From Deltaproteobacteria bacterium (lineage in GTDB: Bacteria > Desulfobacterota > Dissulfuribacteria > Dissulfuribacterales > QOAL01): a stretch of 40,442 nt of DNA. The notes below the pieces were generated by a model. The model saw nothing but the letters and a program-made list of their open reading frames with translations. It did no database searches and was not told the DNA's origin. Location: contig WGBG01000100.1 in NCBI GenBank assembly GCA_015494395.1, positions 1 through 40,442 of the forward strand, given 5' to 3'. The position numbers and the translations under genes are program-made. Positions 1 to 9,120 of the stretch are shown in pieces (position 1 is the first letter of the stretch; each line of letters begins with the position of its first letter).

Positions 1-2022
1 GACATATTTTCCAAGGACCAGGCTTCCGTTGACGTTTGCCGCTGACCATGTTTCGGGAATAAGAACCGTGGTGAAATCATCAACAACCACAGCAGGGCCA
101 ACAACCCTGAAATTTTCCTCTATGCTGCCCCTGGCTACGATATTTACCTTTTTGGGACCTTGGCTGAATATTACCTCATCCACCAACGCATCCTTTAGGA
201 CCAACTCTGGCAGGCTGAAAATGTCCTTTTCAGCAAGAAAATCCCTCTTGGAAGCAGGACCCCTGCGCTCAACAATCACCTTTACCCTTACAGCCGTAAC
301 CTCAAGCCCCCTGTCACTGAAGGCATGACCATACAGTCTTCTGTGGAGGTTTTCAAACCGCTCCCTCCAGTCCGCACTCCAATTTATGGTGAGTTCAAAG
401 GACTGTCCTTGATACCGGCAATCAACAAATGCCTGTGCTTTAATAAACTCTGGCCCCTCAATCATACTTAAGCTGCTCACCTCTGCCCGGAGTTCCTCTA
501 CAAGGGAGTTAATATGCCCCTCTATTTCATCTTCCCTGTGCTCTGCATCCCGTATGACAATGGCCGCTGACCTCTCAAAGACCAGGTCTGCATCTGCCAT
601 GCCCTGGGCTGAGAACACACCTGCCCTTTCCGGAACGACAATTCGTCTTATTCCAAGGGCATCGGCAACTTCACAGGCATGAAGTCCTGCAGCACCTCCA
701 TAACAGAACAGGCAAAAGGAGACCGGGTCATAACCCCTTTCAACAGAAACAGCCCTGATTGCCTGAACCATGCTGTTATTTACGAGACTGATAACCCCAA
801 GGGCAGCCTCCCTGGCATCAAGCCCTATGCGGTTTCCCAAATCCTCAAAGGCCGGCTCAAGCCTGTGGGCGTAAAGGCGCATTTCACCACCAAGAAAACT
901 CTCTGCCCTGAGCCTTCCAAGAAACAGATTTGCATCAGTTACGGTTATCTCACTTCCTTTGCCATAACAGACAGGGCCTGGATCAGCACCAGCACTCCTG
1001 GGACCTACCTGCATCAGGCCGCCCCTGTCAATCCAGGCTATAGAACCGCCCCCTGCCCCAACGGTATGGATGTCGATTATGGGAAGAGCAACAGGGTAAC
1101 CATCTATACGGTAATCACGGGTATAGGTCAGTCCACCTGAGCACAGGGAAACATCAGTGGATGTTCCGCCCATGTCAAAGGTGATGATGTTATCAATCCC
1201 CATACTCTCTGCCTGTCTCCAGGCCGCCTGCACCCCTCCGGCAGGACCTGAGAGAAGGGTGGTAACTGCCCTGTCTCCCATTGAATCTGCCGGAAGGCAA
1301 CCGCCGTTTGACTGCTGGATATAAAGTCCGGCACCCTTGACATGGCGGGAAAGCCTGCTGATATAATTCCCCACAACCGGGTTCAGATAGGCATTTATTA
1401 AAGTTGTGCAGAGCCGCTCATATTCACGAAATTCCGGAAGGACACTGCTTGAGGTTGTGACCGGGATATTCAGGGCATCTGAAAGGCGCTTCTGCATAAC
1501 CACTTCATGCTCGGGGTTTGCATAGGAGTGCAGGAAGCATATGGCCACACTCTCAGGCTTTAAACTTATGCAAAATTCAATGGCGTCTTCAATATCCTGC
1601 TCTTCAAGGGGAAGAATTACCTTGCCATCATAGGCCATACGCTCCCTTACCCCGAAAATGTGGTTGCGATGGATAATGGGAGCAGGCTTCTGCACCATGA
1701 AATCGTAAAGTGCCGGCCTGTTCTGCCTCCCGATAAACAGCACGTCTTCAAAGCCTGCTGTTGTTATGAGCACTGTGCGCACACCCTTTCGCTCAAGAAA
1801 GGCGTTTGTGCCCACTGTGGTTCCGTGGACTATGTCAGTGCCGCTTCTTACCGGAAGCAGGGAGAGCTTCTTGAAACCCTCGATTATTGCCCTTGAGGGA
1901 TCAGAGGGGGTAGAGAGGATCTTTAACCTTTTCCACCTGCCCTGGTTATCCATAACGGCAAAATCGGTAAAGGTTCCTCCTGTATCCACCCCAACCTTTA
2001 TGACGCCTGATGAACTGCTCAT
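1..2022 (-). CDS. hyuA: Hydantoinase/oxoprolinase subunit A family protein (3' end outside window)
   Basis: My translation of the minus strand from the ATG at 2022 stays open for 674 codons to the window edge, so the C-terminus is missing. The N-terminus has the ATPase-type VGVDTGGTFTDFAV phosphate-binding motif (about residues 9-22), followed by HGTTVGTNAFLERKG, LLSGPAGGVQ, FDMGGTSTDVSL and a glycine-rich HTVGAGGGSIAWID block. Together these are diagnostic of the HyuA/OplahA (ASKHA-fold) family, which opens cyclic amides such as 5-oxoproline or hydantoins with ATP. Family members are usually about 650-720 residues, so nearly all of it is present. Its ATG overlaps the smc stop codon (ATGA), implying translational coupling. 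A HyuB partner would lie beyond the left edge and cannot be seen. The substrate cannot be told from sequence; family assignment is firm, exact activity is not. Confidence 0.88.
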   Translation of the reverse strand, partial: MSSSSGVIKVGVDTGGTFTDFAVMDNQGRWKRLKILSTPSDPSRAIIEGFKKLSLLPVRSGTDIVHGTTVGTNAFLERKGVRTVLITTAGFEDVLFIGRQNRPALYDFMVQKPAPIIHRNHIFGVRERMAYDGKVILPLEEQDIEDAIEFCISLKPESVAICFLHSYANPEHEVVMQKRLSDALNIPVTTSSSVLPEFREYERLCTTLINAYLNPVVGNYISRLSRHVKGAGLYIQQSNGGCLPADSMGDRAVTTLLSGPAGGVQAAWRQAESMGIDNIITFDMGGTSTDVSLCSGGLTYTRDYRIDGYPVALPIIDIHTVGAGGGSIAWIDRGGLMQVGPRSAGADPGPVCYGKGSEITVTDANLFLGRLRAESFLGGEMRLYAHRLEPAFEDLGNRIGLDAREAALGVISLVNNSMVQAIRAVSVERGYDPVSFCLFCYGGAAGLHACEVADALGIRRIVVPERAGVFSAQGMADADLVFERSAAIVIRDAEHREDEIEGHINSLVEELRAEVSSLSMIEGPEFIKAQAFVDCRYQGQSFELTINWSADWRERFENLHRRLYGHAFSDRGLEVTAVRVKVIVERRGPASKRDFLAEKDIFSLPELVLKDALVDEVIFSQGPKKVNIVARGSIEENFRVVGPAVVVDDFTTVLIPETWSAANVNGSLVLGKYV

Positions 2023-5000
2023 ACTGCACCACCGGAAACATCTGTTACAAGATTCACCGACACCACCTTTGAAACCCCTCGATCCTCCATTGTGACTCCA
2101 TAAAGCACGTCTGCCGTATCCATGACCCTCTGGTTATGGGTAATAATTACCACCTGTGATTCCTTTGCTATCTTCTTAATAAGTTTGTTGAACCTGTCGG
2201 TATTGGCCTCATCAAGAGGTGCATCAACCTCATCAAGCAGGCAGAAGGGGCTTGGCTTTATGAAATAAACAGCAAAGAGCAGTGCCATTGCCGCCATTGT
2301 CTTCTCACCGCCGGAAAGGAGATTAAGGTGCTGTATCCTCTTTCCGGGGAGGTTCACCATGTAGTCAACCCCTGCCTCAAGAACATCTGTGCCGGAATCA
2401 ATCTGGAGGCTGGCACTTCCACCGTCAAAGAGCAGGGGAAATACCTGGTTGAGGCTGTTATTGACTGCTTCAAGGGCCTCACGAAACCTGGAACGGCAGG
2501 TCCGGTTTATCTTGTCAATTGCCCGCCTGAGATCTGCCATTGACTTTTCAAGGTCCTGTTTCTGTTCCTCAAGGAATTCCCAGCGCCCTTTAAGCTCGTT
2601 GTACTCATCAAGGGCACCCAGATTCACAGCACCTATTTTATTGATCCGTGCCCTTACCTTCTCAAGCCTCTCCTTTATATTATCAACATCCATCTGCTCC
2701 AGTATGTCTTCAACACCCTGGATGGCTGCGGCTGACACCTGGTGCCGCTCAAGGGCTGACTGTCCGATATACTCAAGTGCCTGTCTGCTTTTAGAAAACT
2801 CAACATCAAGGGTGTGAACCTGTTTCTCGGCCTCTCTTACAATCTTTTCCTGGCTGGTTATCCTTGCATCACATGCAGAAAGCTCCTGCAATACAGCATC
2901 CCTTGCCTTTTCAAGCTCCTGGACACGACGCCTGGCATCTGATACCGCCGCCTCTTGTGCCTCTACCCGGGCAGTAACTGAGGCCACCTGCCCCTCCTGT
3001 TCTGAAAGAAGTATGGAAAGCCTCTTCTTTTCAGTTGCAAAATCAACACTGTCCCTTACCATGCGCTCTTTCCGGCGCTCAAGATTCTTCTTCTCCTTCT
3101 CCCTCTCCCTGATATTGCTCTCTATGCGTGCAAGCTCAATTCGAAGCTCCTGCTGTTTCTGTTTTCTGCGCTCAAGCACACCCTCCTGCTGTGAAAGCGC
3201 CCCTTCTCTGCCCTTAAGGCTTGCCGAAAGCTCATCATGCCTGATTGAACACTGCTCAAGTGCAGTTTCCCGCTCCTGAAGGTCCAGCTCTACCCCGATC
3301 AACTCATCCCTTGCCTCACTTAGCTCAAATTCCATAACCTCAAGGCGCGAAGCAGCTGATTCAATTTTAAGCCTTAAGGATTCTATATTTCGCTGGAGTT
3401 TTGAAAGCGCTGCCTTTGTAAAATCGACTTCCTTCCTTAAGTCAGCGGCAATTTTCTTCTTCTCTGCCTCTGCCTGCCTGAGGGAGTCTCTCCTCAATCT
3501 TATCGCCTCAAGCCTTGAAGAAACCTCTGCCGACTCCTCCTGAAGCTCCCTTATCATTGCCTTTCTAACAAGAAGCCCTGAGCTCTCTGCACCCTTACCC
3601 TGAATGGAAATCTCCATCCACTCTGTGACAGTAGCGCCGTTAGCAGTAACCATGACCCTGGCACCCGTCCCTGACTGGTCAATTGCGCCTGTTTCAATGC
3701 GGTTTAACCCCTCCTGGATACTTTCAACTCTGAAAACCCCAGACAGAAATTTCTTCAATACAGGCACAACATGGACATCTGCCCTGATATGGGCAGCAAG
3801 GCCGTCATCAGCCAGCCCCTCATCCTCTCCTGCAAGGGGTACAAATGTTTCCTCTGAAGGGGAAGTTCTCTCCTGGCTGTCATTTTCAGGAAGGACAAGC
3901 ATGTACAGCGTTCCTGATGCATCCTTCCTGAAGGAGGCGGCAATTCTCTCACAGGCCTCCCTGCTGTCCACCACCAGGGCATGAAGCCTGGGACCAAAGG
4001 CGGTTTCAAATACCTGCTCCCAGCCCCTTTCAACATCAATGAAATCTGCAAGCATGCCAAGCACCCCTTTTTCATCTTCAAGAAGTGCGCGTACCTCAGG
4101 CGGAATCCCCTCCCCGGCTGCATCCACTGCTTTGAGCGCATCAAGTCTGGTATTAATGCCAACAAGCCTGGCCTCGGTATCCCTTGCCTTCTCCTGCTCT
4201 TTCAAAAACTCCTGTGTGGTCTCCTTGAGCTCTCTTTCTGCATCAGCCATCTTCTGTTTCAGGGCGGAAAGCTTCTGCTCAAGTCCCTCTGCCTCTGCCG
4301 CCATGCTCCCGTGCTCCCGATTCATGGCATCAAGCTTATCTGATATTGCCTGCTGCTCCGATTCCCCCTTCTGGATGCGTTTCTCAAGGCGTGCTGCACG
4401 CTCCCGCAAGTTTCGCCGCTCACTGTCAAGGCGTGCCTGTTCTGCAGCAGCATCAACAAGCTGTACCTTTACCTCCTCAAGCTCGCTTCGCACCTGTTCA
4501 ACATGTAGCCTTGCATCTTCCACATAACCTGCGGCAATCCTCTCCTCTTCAGTCAGTCTCTCCTGCTCTTTATGAAGTTTTTCTAGTATTTCAAGCACTT
4601 CCCTGTAACGACGCTCAGTTCCCCTGACCCGCTTTTCAGATTCCCTGGAGTTCTTTTCAACGCTCTGAAGCCTCAGTGTGGTCTGGTAATGCCTCTTTTC
4701 TGCCTCTGCCCTTTCCCTGCGAAGATTTTCAAGCAGCTTTTCAGCACCTGAAAGACCGGATTTTATCTTCTTCAGTGCATCTTCCTTTTCAAGAAGCCCT
4801 GCATTTACAGCCTCCTTTTCGGCCCTGAGCGTTGCAAGACGCGCATTTGCAGCCTCAAGCCTTCCCCGTGCCGTCTCCATGTCTGCTTCAAGCTGTTTTA
4901 CAAGCTCAACTTGCTCATCCCAGGCGTACTTTAGAAGCGCCTTGTCAAAGCTCTCCTCTTCCTTCCGCAGGGCAAGGTAACGCTGGGTCTTTTTGGCCTG

Positions 5001-5627
5001 GCGAGATGCAGAGCGAAGCTGCCTGTCAACCTCTGTGATGAGATCATTCAACCGCTCAAGGTTCCGGGAGGTATCAGCCATGCGCCTTTCAGCCTCAATG
5101 CGGCGGGCCTTGTATCTTGAAATCCCTGCCACTTCCTCAATGATGTGACGGCGCTCCTGGGGGCTCATCTCAACAAACTGACCAACCTGCCCCTGATCAA
5201 CAATGGAATATGCCCTAGTGCCTGCGCCGGTATCCATCAGTAGGTAGTGGATGTCTTTTAACCGGCAATTTTTTCCATTGATGAGGTAGCGGGTATCCCC
5301 CTTGCGGCTCACCATGCGTTTTATTTCAATTTCAGGGAGGTTTTCAAATTCCGGGGGGGCCATGCCGGCCTTGTTTTCAAGCACAAGGCTTACCTCTGCA
5401 AAGTTTACCGATCTGCCGTTTGAGCCGGAAAATATAACATCATCCATGCTTCGGGCACGGAGCATCTTTGCACTCTGCTCGCCCAGGACCCAGCGGATTG
5501 CATCAACAACATTTGACTTGCCGCAACCGTTGGGGCCGACTATTGCACAGACCCCGCTTGAAAAATCTATTCTGGTGCGGTTGGGGAAGGATTTGAAGCC
5601 GAAAAGATTGAGTCTTTTAAGACGCAT
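2019..5627 (-). CDS. smc: Chromosome segregation protein SMC
   Basis: 1202-residue protein with the full SMC layout: N-terminal ATPase half with Walker A GPNGCGKSN (residues 31-39), a long coiled coil, a hinge around residues 515-660 (begins near GVLGMLADFIDVERGWEQ), a second coiled coil, and the C-terminal ABC signature LSGGEK (1104-1109) with Walker B LLDEVD (1130-1135). Length is typical of bacterial SMC (about 1150-1200). It forms a ring with ScpA/ScpB that organises and segregates the chromosome; neither partner is visible here. It lies 21 nt downstream of ribF and overlaps the following hyuA gene by 4 nt, so it probably shares a transcript with both. The start has no convincing Shine-Dalgarno sequence, which suggests translation depends on upstream ribF. 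Identification is secure. Confidence 0.97.
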   Translation of the reverse strand: MRLKRLNLFGFKSFPNRTRIDFSSGVCAIVGPNGCGKSNVVDAIRWVLGEQSAKMLRARSMDDVIFSGSNGRSVNFAEVSLVLENKAGMAPPEFENLPEIEIKRMVSRKGDTRYLINGKNCRLKDIHYLLMDTGAGTRAYSIVDQGQVGQFVEMSPQERRHIIEEVAGISRYKARRIEAERRMADTSRNLERLNDLITEVDRQLRSASRQAKKTQRYLALRKEEESFDKALLKYAWDEQVELVKQLEADMETARGRLEAANARLATLRAEKEAVNAGLLEKEDALKKIKSGLSGAEKLLENLRRERAEAEKRHYQTTLRLQSVEKNSRESEKRVRGTERRYREVLEILEKLHKEQERLTEEERIAAGYVEDARLHVEQVRSELEEVKVQLVDAAAEQARLDSERRNLRERAARLEKRIQKGESEQQAISDKLDAMNREHGSMAAEAEGLEQKLSALKQKMADAERELKETTQEFLKEQEKARDTEARLVGINTRLDALKAVDAAGEGIPPEVRALLEDEKGVLGMLADFIDVERGWEQVFETAFGPRLHALVVDSREACERIAASFRKDASGTLYMLVLPENDSQERTSPSEETFVPLAGEDEGLADDGLAAHIRADVHVVPVLKKFLSGVFRVESIQEGLNRIETGAIDQSGTGARVMVTANGATVTEWMEISIQGKGAESSGLLVRKAMIRELQEESAEVSSRLEAIRLRRDSLRQAEAEKKKIAADLRKEVDFTKAALSKLQRNIESLRLKIESAASRLEVMEFELSEARDELIGVELDLQERETALEQCSIRHDELSASLKGREGALSQQEGVLERRKQKQQELRIELARIESNIREREKEKKNLERRKERMVRDSVDFATEKKRLSILLSEQEGQVASVTARVEAQEAAVSDARRRVQELEKARDAVLQELSACDARITSQEKIVREAEKQVHTLDVEFSKSRQALEYIGQSALERHQVSAAAIQGVEDILEQMDVDNIKERLEKVRARINKIGAVNLGALDEYNELKGRWEFLEEQKQDLEKSMADLRRAIDKINRTCRSRFREALEAVNNSLNQVFPLLFDGGSASLQIDSGTDVLEAGVDYMVNLPGKRIQHLNLLSGGEKTMAAMALLFAVYFIKPSPFCLLDEVDAPLDEANTDRFNKLIKKIAKESQVVIITHNQRVMDTADVLYGVTMEDRGVSKVVSVNLVTDVSGGAV

Positions 5628-5648
5628 GGCTGCAGGGACTACGGATTA

Positions 5649-6611
5649 TCAACTGTGTTCACAGGCAGTTTCCAGTCCTTCTTCCTGTGCAAGTATCAGC
5701 TTTGCCTTCTCGACATCCTGTGCAATCTGTGCACGCAGTTCATCCGGGCCGGAGAAACGCTTTTCGTCTCTCACCCTCTGGATGAGGTTTACCTTGAGGG
5801 GATGACCGTAAATATCCTTGCTGAAATCAAAGATATGCACCTCGGCCCTTAGCTCCTGATCCCCAAAGGTGGGATTAACACCGATATTCATGACACCGCC
5901 GTAGCAGTTTGTGTCATAAATTGCCTGAACCACATAGACCCCTGGCTTGGGACAGAGATCCTCACTGTTGATGGTGAGGTTGGCTGTCGGAAACCCCACA
6001 ACCGGCCCGCCACGCTGCATGCCCTTCTGAACAATTCCCCGAATCTGGTAATACCTGCCCAAGAGCCTTGCCACCCGGCGCATCTCGCCCTGGCTAACCA
6101 GCTTTCGGACATTGGTGCTGCTTACAATCATGCCGTCAACCACCACTGCATCAACAACATGGGTGCGGAAGCCAAGGGCTTCCCCCTTCTTTCTCAAAAA
6201 TTCAATATTTCCCTCACGCCCCTTGCCAAGGGCATAGTCATAGCCAATAACAAGGTCGCGGATTCCCAGGGTCTCAACCAAGATGTGCTCTACAAAATCA
6301 GTTGCTGTGGTGGCTGCCAGTTCACGGGTGAAGGGAAGGCATATAAGGACGTCAATTCCTGCCCTTTCAATCTGTTCAATCTTCTGCTCAAAGGTGGAAA
6401 TCAGCTTGGGCGGATTATCAGGGCGCAGAACCTTCAGAGGATGGGGATCAAAGGTAAGGGCAACACTGTGGGCATCTCTTTCAGAGGCAAGCTCTACCAC
6501 TTTACGAAAAAGCGCCTGATGCCCCAGATGCACACCATCAAAGTTACCTATTGTAAGCGCCGGCTCTTTCAGGCGGCTTTTCAGTTGTTCAATTCCAAAG
6601 TATATCTTCAT
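5649..6611 (-). CDS. ribF: Bifunctional riboflavin kinase / FAD synthetase
   Basis: 320-residue protein of the usual RibF length. The N-terminal FAD synthetase (nucleotidyltransferase) half has GNFDGVHLGHQ at 22-32 and SSTNVR at 164-169, the counterparts of the HxGH and ISSTxxR motifs. The C-terminal riboflavin kinase half has GFPTANL (206-212) and NIGVNPTFG (242-250). It phosphorylates riboflavin to FMN and adenylylates FMN to FAD in the cytoplasm. It sits between mltA (66 nt upstream) and smc (21 nt downstream) on the same strand. The leader contains an isolated end of a mobile-element family (6641-6675), and no clear ribosome-binding site precedes the ATG. Flavin supply suits the many flavoenzymes expected in an anaerobe, but the operon neighbours give no specific hint. 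Confidence 0.96.
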   Translation of the reverse strand: MKIYFGIEQLKSRLKEPALTIGNFDGVHLGHQALFRKVVELASERDAHSVALTFDPHPLKVLRPDNPPKLISTFEQKIEQIERAGIDVLICLPFTRELAATTATDFVEHILVETLGIRDLVIGYDYALGKGREGNIEFLRKKGEALGFRTHVVDAVVVDGMIVSSTNVRKLVSQGEMRRVARLLGRYYQIRGIVQKGMQRGGPVVGFPTANLTINSEDLCPKPGVYVVQAIYDTNCYGGVMNIGVNPTFGDQELRAEVHIFDFSKDIYGHPLKVNLIQRVRDEKRFSGPDELRAQIAQDVEKAKLILAQEEGLETACEHS

Positions 6612-6640
6612 ATTACTAATTTTGCGTTTGATGTGGGTGA

Positions 6641-6675
6641 ACAGATCTTACAGATTTTAAAACGCTCAACTCTGG
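6641..6675 (-). repeat. Isolated end of family-1 (IS1380-like) element
   Basis: Positions 6663-6675 read CGCTCAACTCTGG, a diverged form of the family-1 terminal repeat CGCTCAATCTAGG. The 22 nt before it (ACAGATCTTACA then a T/A-rich stretch) match the sequence at 9926-9948 with one indel, so this is a shared element end and not chance similarity to the terminal repeat alone. No partner end is visible nearby. It occupies most of the spacer upstream of ribF. Confidence 0.5.
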
Positions 6676-6677
6676 CA

Positions 6678-8009
6678 CTATTTTTTCAAAATCAGATAAA
6701 GATTACCCCTGTGTCTAAGCTGACCGGCTATCCTTCCTGCCTCATCACCCTCTCCACAGTACAGGTCCACCCGGCACGGCCCCTTTATGGCGCTTCCAAC
6801 ATCCTGATTAAGCACAAATCCACTGTAACTCCAACTGCCATAGGGCCCTTTGGGAATATAAAGAAAACAGAGAGTTCCAGCCGGAAACACCTTGGGATCC
6901 ATTGCAACAGACCTCATGGGTACAAGAACAGCGCCCGAACTCCCAACTGGTCCCTCTTTCTCCCATTTGAAAAATATGTACCTGGGATTTGCCTCAAGCG
7001 CCTCTCTGAATCTCTCAGGGTGTTGAGATGCCCATTTCTTTATGCCAGGCCAGTCTGCATCTTCAAGGCTGAGCCAGCCCTTTTTAACAAGCCACTTGCC
7101 AATGCTCCCGTAGGGCCTGCCGTTGCTTGCAGCATAGTGGATGTATCTGCGCTCCCCTTCCGGAAACATCAGAAGGCCGCTTCCCTGGATATGGAGCATA
7201 AGGCCGTCAATACAAGAGGGAAGCCAGGCAAGGACCTGTGCAGGAAGTTTGACCTTCCCGGAATCTATCTCAGCCCGGCTGTAATATGGCACCACCTTTC
7301 TCCCAGAAACCCTGCCGTAAAGCCTGAGAGAAGGAAGATTTGAATCAAACAGGCCAAGGTCAATCTGAAGAAGGTCATCAGGGACACTGAAAACGGGGTA
7401 GGAAAACTCAGCGCCCTTTTCATGGGATGCCGCAATAACCGGCTGGAAATATCCTGTAACAAGCACAGGTTCAGGTTTCTTTTTGCCAGTCACGCAACTA
7501 GTGACCCTGAAAAACTGAAACTCTTCCAAGAGCCTCTGTCTGAAATCTTCTGCAGGAAGGCCTTGTTCCAACAGGGCAAGAAAGGATTCAAGACCTGCCT
7601 TAAGCCTTTCAACAGTGACCTTCCGGTTTCCAAGATCAACTTCTGTATTTTGATCTTTTCTCTCAAGGCGGGCTAAACTGCGTTTGATCGCGGTTATAAG
7701 GCCTGGATCAGAGAACATCTCATCTGAAAGCTCCGGAAGCTCCTTTACCTCCTGAAAAAGCTCCGCATGCTCAGGCACTGTAACTTCAGGAACAGGTCTT
7801 GATACTACATATATAAACCACGCAACCAGCAGGGCTGCAGCAAAGCATAATCCCAGAGCAGAAACCCTGGAAAGGCCACTTTGGGAAGTCAGGAAGGGCC
7901 CTGACGCCCTCTCCTGTCTCTTACAGGCCGGTTGCTGCAACCTGTTTTTTAACTGCCTGAACCGAGGTTTCAAGTGCCTTTTTTTCGTCCTCTGTAAGCC
8001 TGAACTCAA
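6678..8009 (-). CDS. mltA: Membrane-bound lytic murein transglycosylase A (MltA family)
   Basis: Up to 443 residues. A membrane anchor (about residues 50-68) is followed by the MltA catalytic region and a C-terminal 3D domain: GYFQP (186-190), YYSRAEID (242-249), LHIQGSG (272-278), NPRYIFF (341-347) and NQDVGSAIKG (401-410), which contains the expected catalytic Asp. It cleaves peptidoglycan glycan strands to 1,6-anhydro products. E. coli MltA is a lipoprotein; here the hydrophobic stretch ALGLCFAAALLVAW has a Cys but no proper lipobox, so a signal anchor is more likely. The start is uncertain: no ATG or GTG lies before the anchor, so translation must begin at a TTG (8009, 7973 or 7940), all inside the 3' end of mdh. 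The 8009 start has a weak GGAA at a plausible distance. Confidence 0.9.
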   Translation of the reverse strand: MSSGLQRTKKRHLKPRFRQLKNRLQQPACKRQERASGPFLTSQSGLSRVSALGLCFAAALLVAWFIYVVSRPVPEVTVPEHAELFQEVKELPELSDEMFSDPGLITAIKRSLARLERKDQNTEVDLGNRKVTVERLKAGLESFLALLEQGLPAEDFRQRLLEEFQFFRVTSCVTGKKKPEPVLVTGYFQPVIAASHEKGAEFSYPVFSVPDDLLQIDLGLFDSNLPSLRLYGRVSGRKVVPYYSRAEIDSGKVKLPAQVLAWLPSCIDGLMLHIQGSGLLMFPEGERRYIHYAASNGRPYGSIGKWLVKKGWLSLEDADWPGIKKWASQHPERFREALEANPRYIFFKWEKEGPVGSSGAVLVPMRSVAMDPKVFPAGTLCFLYIPKGPYGSWSYSGFVLNQDVGSAIKGPCRVDLYCGEGDEAGRIAGQLRHRGNLYLILKK

Positions 8010-8859
8010 CTATACGTTCCACACCGCCTTTTCCAAGTACTACCGGAACCCCAAGGAACACACCATCTATGCCAAACTCCCCCTGAAGATATGCTGCACA
8101 GGGCAGCACCCTCTTCTGATCTTTCAGGATGGATTCTGCCATTTCAATGGCAGCAAGGCCCGGAGTGGAAAATGCGCTTCCTGTCTTTAGGTGCTGTACA
8201 ATCTCTGCCCCTCCATTCTGCGTGCGGCTGACTATCTCGTCAAGTTTTTCTCTTGATAGCAGGTCTTCAACAGGAACACCGTTAACACTGGCAAGCCTGG
8301 TCAGAGGAAGCATGTTGTCGCCATGAATGCCCATTACCAATGCAGTTATATCAGAAGGTGCAACCCCAAGCTCCCATGCAAGAAAGGTGCGGTAACGGGC
8401 AGAATCAAGTACACCTGCCATGCCCACAACCCGCTCCCTTGGGAAACCGGAAATCTTGAATGCAGTATAAACCATTGCATCAATGGGATTTGTCACAACA
8501 ACGATACAGGCATTGGGGGAGTTTTTAACAGCCTCCTCTGTCACCGAACGAACTATCTGGACATTTTTTTCCAGCAGATCATCCCGGCTCATGCCGGGTT
8601 TTCGGGCAAGCCCTGCAGTGATGATAATCACATCAGAGCCTGCTGTGTCGGCATAGTCATTGGAGCCTCTGATCCTTCCGGTAAAACCGCAGAGCGGGGC
8701 ACACTGGGCAAGATCAAGAGCCTTGCCCTGCGGCACTCCCTCTACTACGTCAAGCAGGACAATATCATCAGCCACATTTCTACTCACCGCCCACTGTGCA
8801 GCAGCAGTGCCCACAGCACCGGAACCTATAATTGTAAGTTTTTTTCCTGTATTAGCCAT
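7921..8859 (-). CDS. mdh: Malate dehydrogenase (LDH-like type)
   Basis: 312-residue protein with the Rossmann motif GSGAVG (12-17), the mobile loop ARKPGMSRDDLL with Arg86 and Arg92, LDSAR (Asp152 and Arg155) and the proton-relay His179 in MGIHGDNMLP. An Arg in the mobile loop, where lactate dehydrogenases carry Gln, points to malate/oxaloacetate as substrate. It converts malate and oxaloacetate with NAD(H), in the citric-acid cycle or its reductive form. The start at 8859 has AAGG about nine bases upstream. Its 3' end overlaps mltA by up to 89 nt in another frame. A mobile element (8902-9109) inserted in the spacer between it and the upstream protease gene, so its promoter must lie in or near that element unless transcription reads through. 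Confidence 0.95.
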   Translation of the reverse strand: MANTGKKLTIIGSGAVGTAAAQWAVSRNVADDIVLLDVVEGVPQGKALDLAQCAPLCGFTGRIRGSNDYADTAGSDVIIITAGLARKPGMSRDDLLEKNVQIVRSVTEEAVKNSPNACIVVVTNPIDAMVYTAFKISGFPRERVVGMAGVLDSARYRTFLAWELGVAPSDITALVMGIHGDNMLPLTRLASVNGVPVEDLLSREKLDEIVSRTQNGGAEIVQHLKTGSAFSTPGLAAIEMAESILKDQKRVLPCAAYLQGEFGIDGVFLGVPVVLGKGGVERIVEFRLTEDEKKALETSVQAVKKQVAATGL

Positions 8860-8876
8860 TTTTCTCTACCTTTCAA

Positions 8877-8895
8877 GCTACTGTTCAGCGCATTG
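8877..8895 (+). repeat. Remnant of a family-2 (IS66-like) terminal repeat
   Basis: These 19 nt match the family-2 end seen at 34130-34148 at 16 of 19 positions, including an exact CTGTTCAGCG core. The matching second end is not visible. The family-1 element at 8902-9109 inserted 2 nt from it, so this is probably an older decayed element hit by a younger one. Confidence 0.4.
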
Positions 8896-8901
8896 GCTGT
8901 A

Positions 8902-9109
8902 CCTAGATTGAGCGTTTCAAAATCTGGAAAAGTATTTTTTTGATTAAATTTAAAGAGGTTATACCAATTATAGTTTTCCAGTTTTGAAACCCTCCGGGAT
9001 TGCCGTATTCACTGCATCTCCTTTGTCAGAGAAATTTCCATATAGCTGACTATTATAGAAATTCCTCTTTCGCGGATCTGCAGCAAATTCGACAATCGCT
9101 CAATCTAGG
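8902..9109 (+). mobile_element. Family-1 MITE, full copy (IS1380-like ends, 5-bp target duplication)
   Basis: A 208-bp non-coding element bounded by a perfect 13-bp inverted repeat, CCTAGATTGAGCG (8902-8914) and CGCTCAATCTAGG (9097-9109). It is flanked by identical 5-bp sequences CTGTA (8897-8901 and 9110-9114), a classic target-site duplication. Inside, 8915-8931 and 8974-8989 form another long imperfect inverted repeat, and the right half folds into a second hairpin. A second full copy lies in opposite orientation at 25575-25781, and an internally deleted copy at 11614-11724. The end sequence and 5-bp duplication resemble ISEcp1 of the IS1380 family, whose ends also begin CCTAGATT. It has no open reading frame of note, so it must depend on a transposase encoded elsewhere. 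Confidence 0.88.
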
Positions 9110-9120
9110 CTGTATATTGT

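Noticed and set aside
679-1140. 153-codon plus-strand frame at the left end
   Set aside because: Antisense to the hydantoinase A gene, whose motifs span this stretch.
6159-7343. 394-codon plus-strand frame
   Set aside because: Runs antisense across ribF and mltA, both of which have clear motifs; no domain pattern in the translated product.
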